Positions 63,120 through 64,000 of a stretch of 64,000 nucleotides of DNA are shown here, piece after piece. Origin of the DNA: Actinocatenispora rupis. Its GTDB lineage: Bacteria; Actinomycetota; Actinomycetes; Mycobacteriales; Micromonosporaceae. The first letter of the stretch is position 1, and the number at the start of each line of letters is the position of its first letter. The notes beneath the pieces are model-generated. The model was given only the letters and a program-made list of their open reading frames with translations, was not told the origin of the DNA and made no database searches. The stretch covers positions 1-64,000 of the forward strand of contig NZ_BOMB01000015.1 in assembly GCF_016861975.1 (NCBI RefSeq), in the 5' to 3' direction. Position numbers and translations under genes: made by a program.

Positions 63120-63830
63120 TCAGGTGGCGCCGGCGGTGAGGATGAAGCCGGTGATCAGCGTCGCCGTGCCGAGGCCGAGCAGCAGCCAGGGCAGCCCGCG
63201 CCGGTCGACGAGCGGGAACGCCGCGGCGCTGAACGCCAGGCCGACGATCCCGGTGACGACGATGGCCGGCTCGAACCAGCCGGGCGTGGCGCCGGCGATG
63301 ATGGCGATGAGCGCCCACAGGCCGCAGCCGATGCCGCCGACGCAGAGTACGAGGGCCCAGATCGCGGCGATGGCGAGCTGCCGCATCCGCGGGCTGCCGG
63401 GCGACGGGGCGGGCAACGGTACGGGCTGCTGCTGGGCGCCGAGCACCGCGTCGCGCCGCGGTACGCCGGGCGTCACGGGCATCGTCTGGGTGGCGGTCTC
63501 CGCCGGCGCGCCCGTCGGGTACGGCCCGGGTGCGGCGACGGCCGCCGCGGTCACCTCGGCCGGACTCATCGGTACCGGCGCGGGCTCGGTGGGGCCGGAC
63601 GGCGGACCCGGCATCGCCGTCGGGGGCGCGTCGTAGCCCGCGGGGGGCGTGGGTCCGGACTGTGGAGTGGCGTCGGGCACGGGGCGCTCCTGTGGCCAGA
63701 CCGGTACGGGGCCGGTCGCCGGGGCGCCGTCCGCAGCCGGAGTGTCGGTACGGCTGTCGTTGCCGCTCGGTGCCTGCGAGTCCACGTCGTTTGGCGTCTT
63801 CCCTGCGTCGGTTGTCGGTGCGCCCGGCAC
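63120..63830 (-). CDS. Pro-rich membrane protein, function unknown
   Basis: 236 residues from GTG 63830. The first 145 are Pro/Ala/Thr-rich and disordered. Then come three to four membrane helices (IAAIWALVLCVGGIGCGLWAL, FEPAIVVTGIVGLAFSAAAF, WLLLGLGTATLITGFIL). It has the DUF4190-like layout of small actinobacterial membrane proteins with a cytoplasmic Pro-rich arm. Its partner is unknown. From 63831 to the window end I see no gene. Confidence 0.75.
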   Translation of the reverse strand: MPGAPTTDAGKTPNDVDSQAPSGNDSRTDTPAADGAPATGPVPVWPQERPVPDATPQSGPTPPAGYDAPPTAMPGPPSGPTEPAPVPMSPAEVTAAAVAAPGPYPTGAPAETATQTMPVTPGVPRRDAVLGAQQQPVPLPAPSPGSPRMRQLAIAAIWALVLCVGGIGCGLWALIAIIAGATPGWFEPAIVVTGIVGLAFSAAAFPLVDRRGLPWLLLGLGTATLITGFILTAGAT

Positions 63831-64000
63831 GGTACGGCATCGCCGGTGCGGGTCGCCGTCACCACCGTCACGTCCGTACGGTCGGCGACCGCGGACAGCA
63901 TGTCAGGTCGCCGGCACACGCCATGCGGTACGACCGTTCGGGTGCCGGTATCAGGGTGTCACGTTGGCGACACCTAAGTCGGCGAGGCGGCTCCGGCGTG

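Overview
The window is 64 kb of very GC-rich DNA. Its codon use, frequent GTG starts, ATGA/GTGA overlaps and gene content (WhiJ-type XRE/DUF397 pair, mycothiol deacetylase, CysO/Mec/CysM, LpqY-SugABC, GlgM, a conservon) point to an actinomycete. Hopanoid genes and the overall order fit the Micromonosporales best; the genus is not determined. I saw no rRNA, tRNA, CRISPR array, insertion sequence or prophage.

Layout. 1-2426: the end of a conservon (sensor-kinase tail, Roadblock, DUF742, small GTPase). 2726-13931: six consecutive paralogous family-5 solute-binding lipoproteins with no permease or ATPase among them. 14079-15716: a small conserved protein with a 14-codon upstream ORF, then an XRE/DUF397 regulator pair. 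15819-17699: MshB and two small membrane proteins. 17708-25912: GNAT, ferredoxin, DapC, DapD, DapE, a secreted Cys-rich protein, two LOG-family proteins and a FolP2-type protein. 25991-31063: DivIVA-like protein, Tag glycosylase, two actinobacterial genes without clear function, a PaaG-like hydratase with its PaaX regulator, and DUF3117. 31257-40734: PepA, a membrane protein with a histidine kinase and response regulator, an AlkA-like glycosylase, a PhzS-like monooxygenase, GlgM, and a phosphotransferase after 1 kb with no convincing gene. 40920-50086: two complete tandem copies of a trehalose-type importer operon (lpqY-sugA-sugB-sugC), each with the same promoter/leader block. 50338-60047: a compact hopanoid operon (hpnC, hpnD, hpnE, polyprenyl synthase, shc, hpnG, hpnH) with dxs upstream. 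60242-63034: clpS, DUF2017, mec, cysO, cysM. 63120-63830: a Pro-rich membrane protein.

How the genes work together. The dapC-dapD-dapE, LOG, folP2, DivIVA-like, tag, DUF3117, glgM and lpqY-sugABC series follows the Mycobacterium tuberculosis Rv1177-Rv1238 order as I remember it, but gpgS (between folP2 and the DivIVA-like gene) and glgC (beside glgM) are absent. The hopanoid operon covers the route from farnesyl diphosphate through squalene and hopene to adenosyl- and ribosylhopane, and dxs feeds the isoprenoid precursor pathway. The mec-cysO-cysM group is the sulfur-carrier-protein route to cysteine, but this CysO ends in GG-Ala-Arg rather than a bare GG.

Most unusual features: the orphan array of six binding proteins, in which a cysteine pair is lost together in two members; a segment at 36349-36413 that can form either of two mutually exclusive hairpins; nested palindromes in front of the paaX-like gene; back-to-back minisatellites of 36 and 29 bp between convergent genes; the duplicated sugar importer with a conserved leader hairpin; and the extended CysO tail. 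All calls come from reading the sequence; no database search was run.
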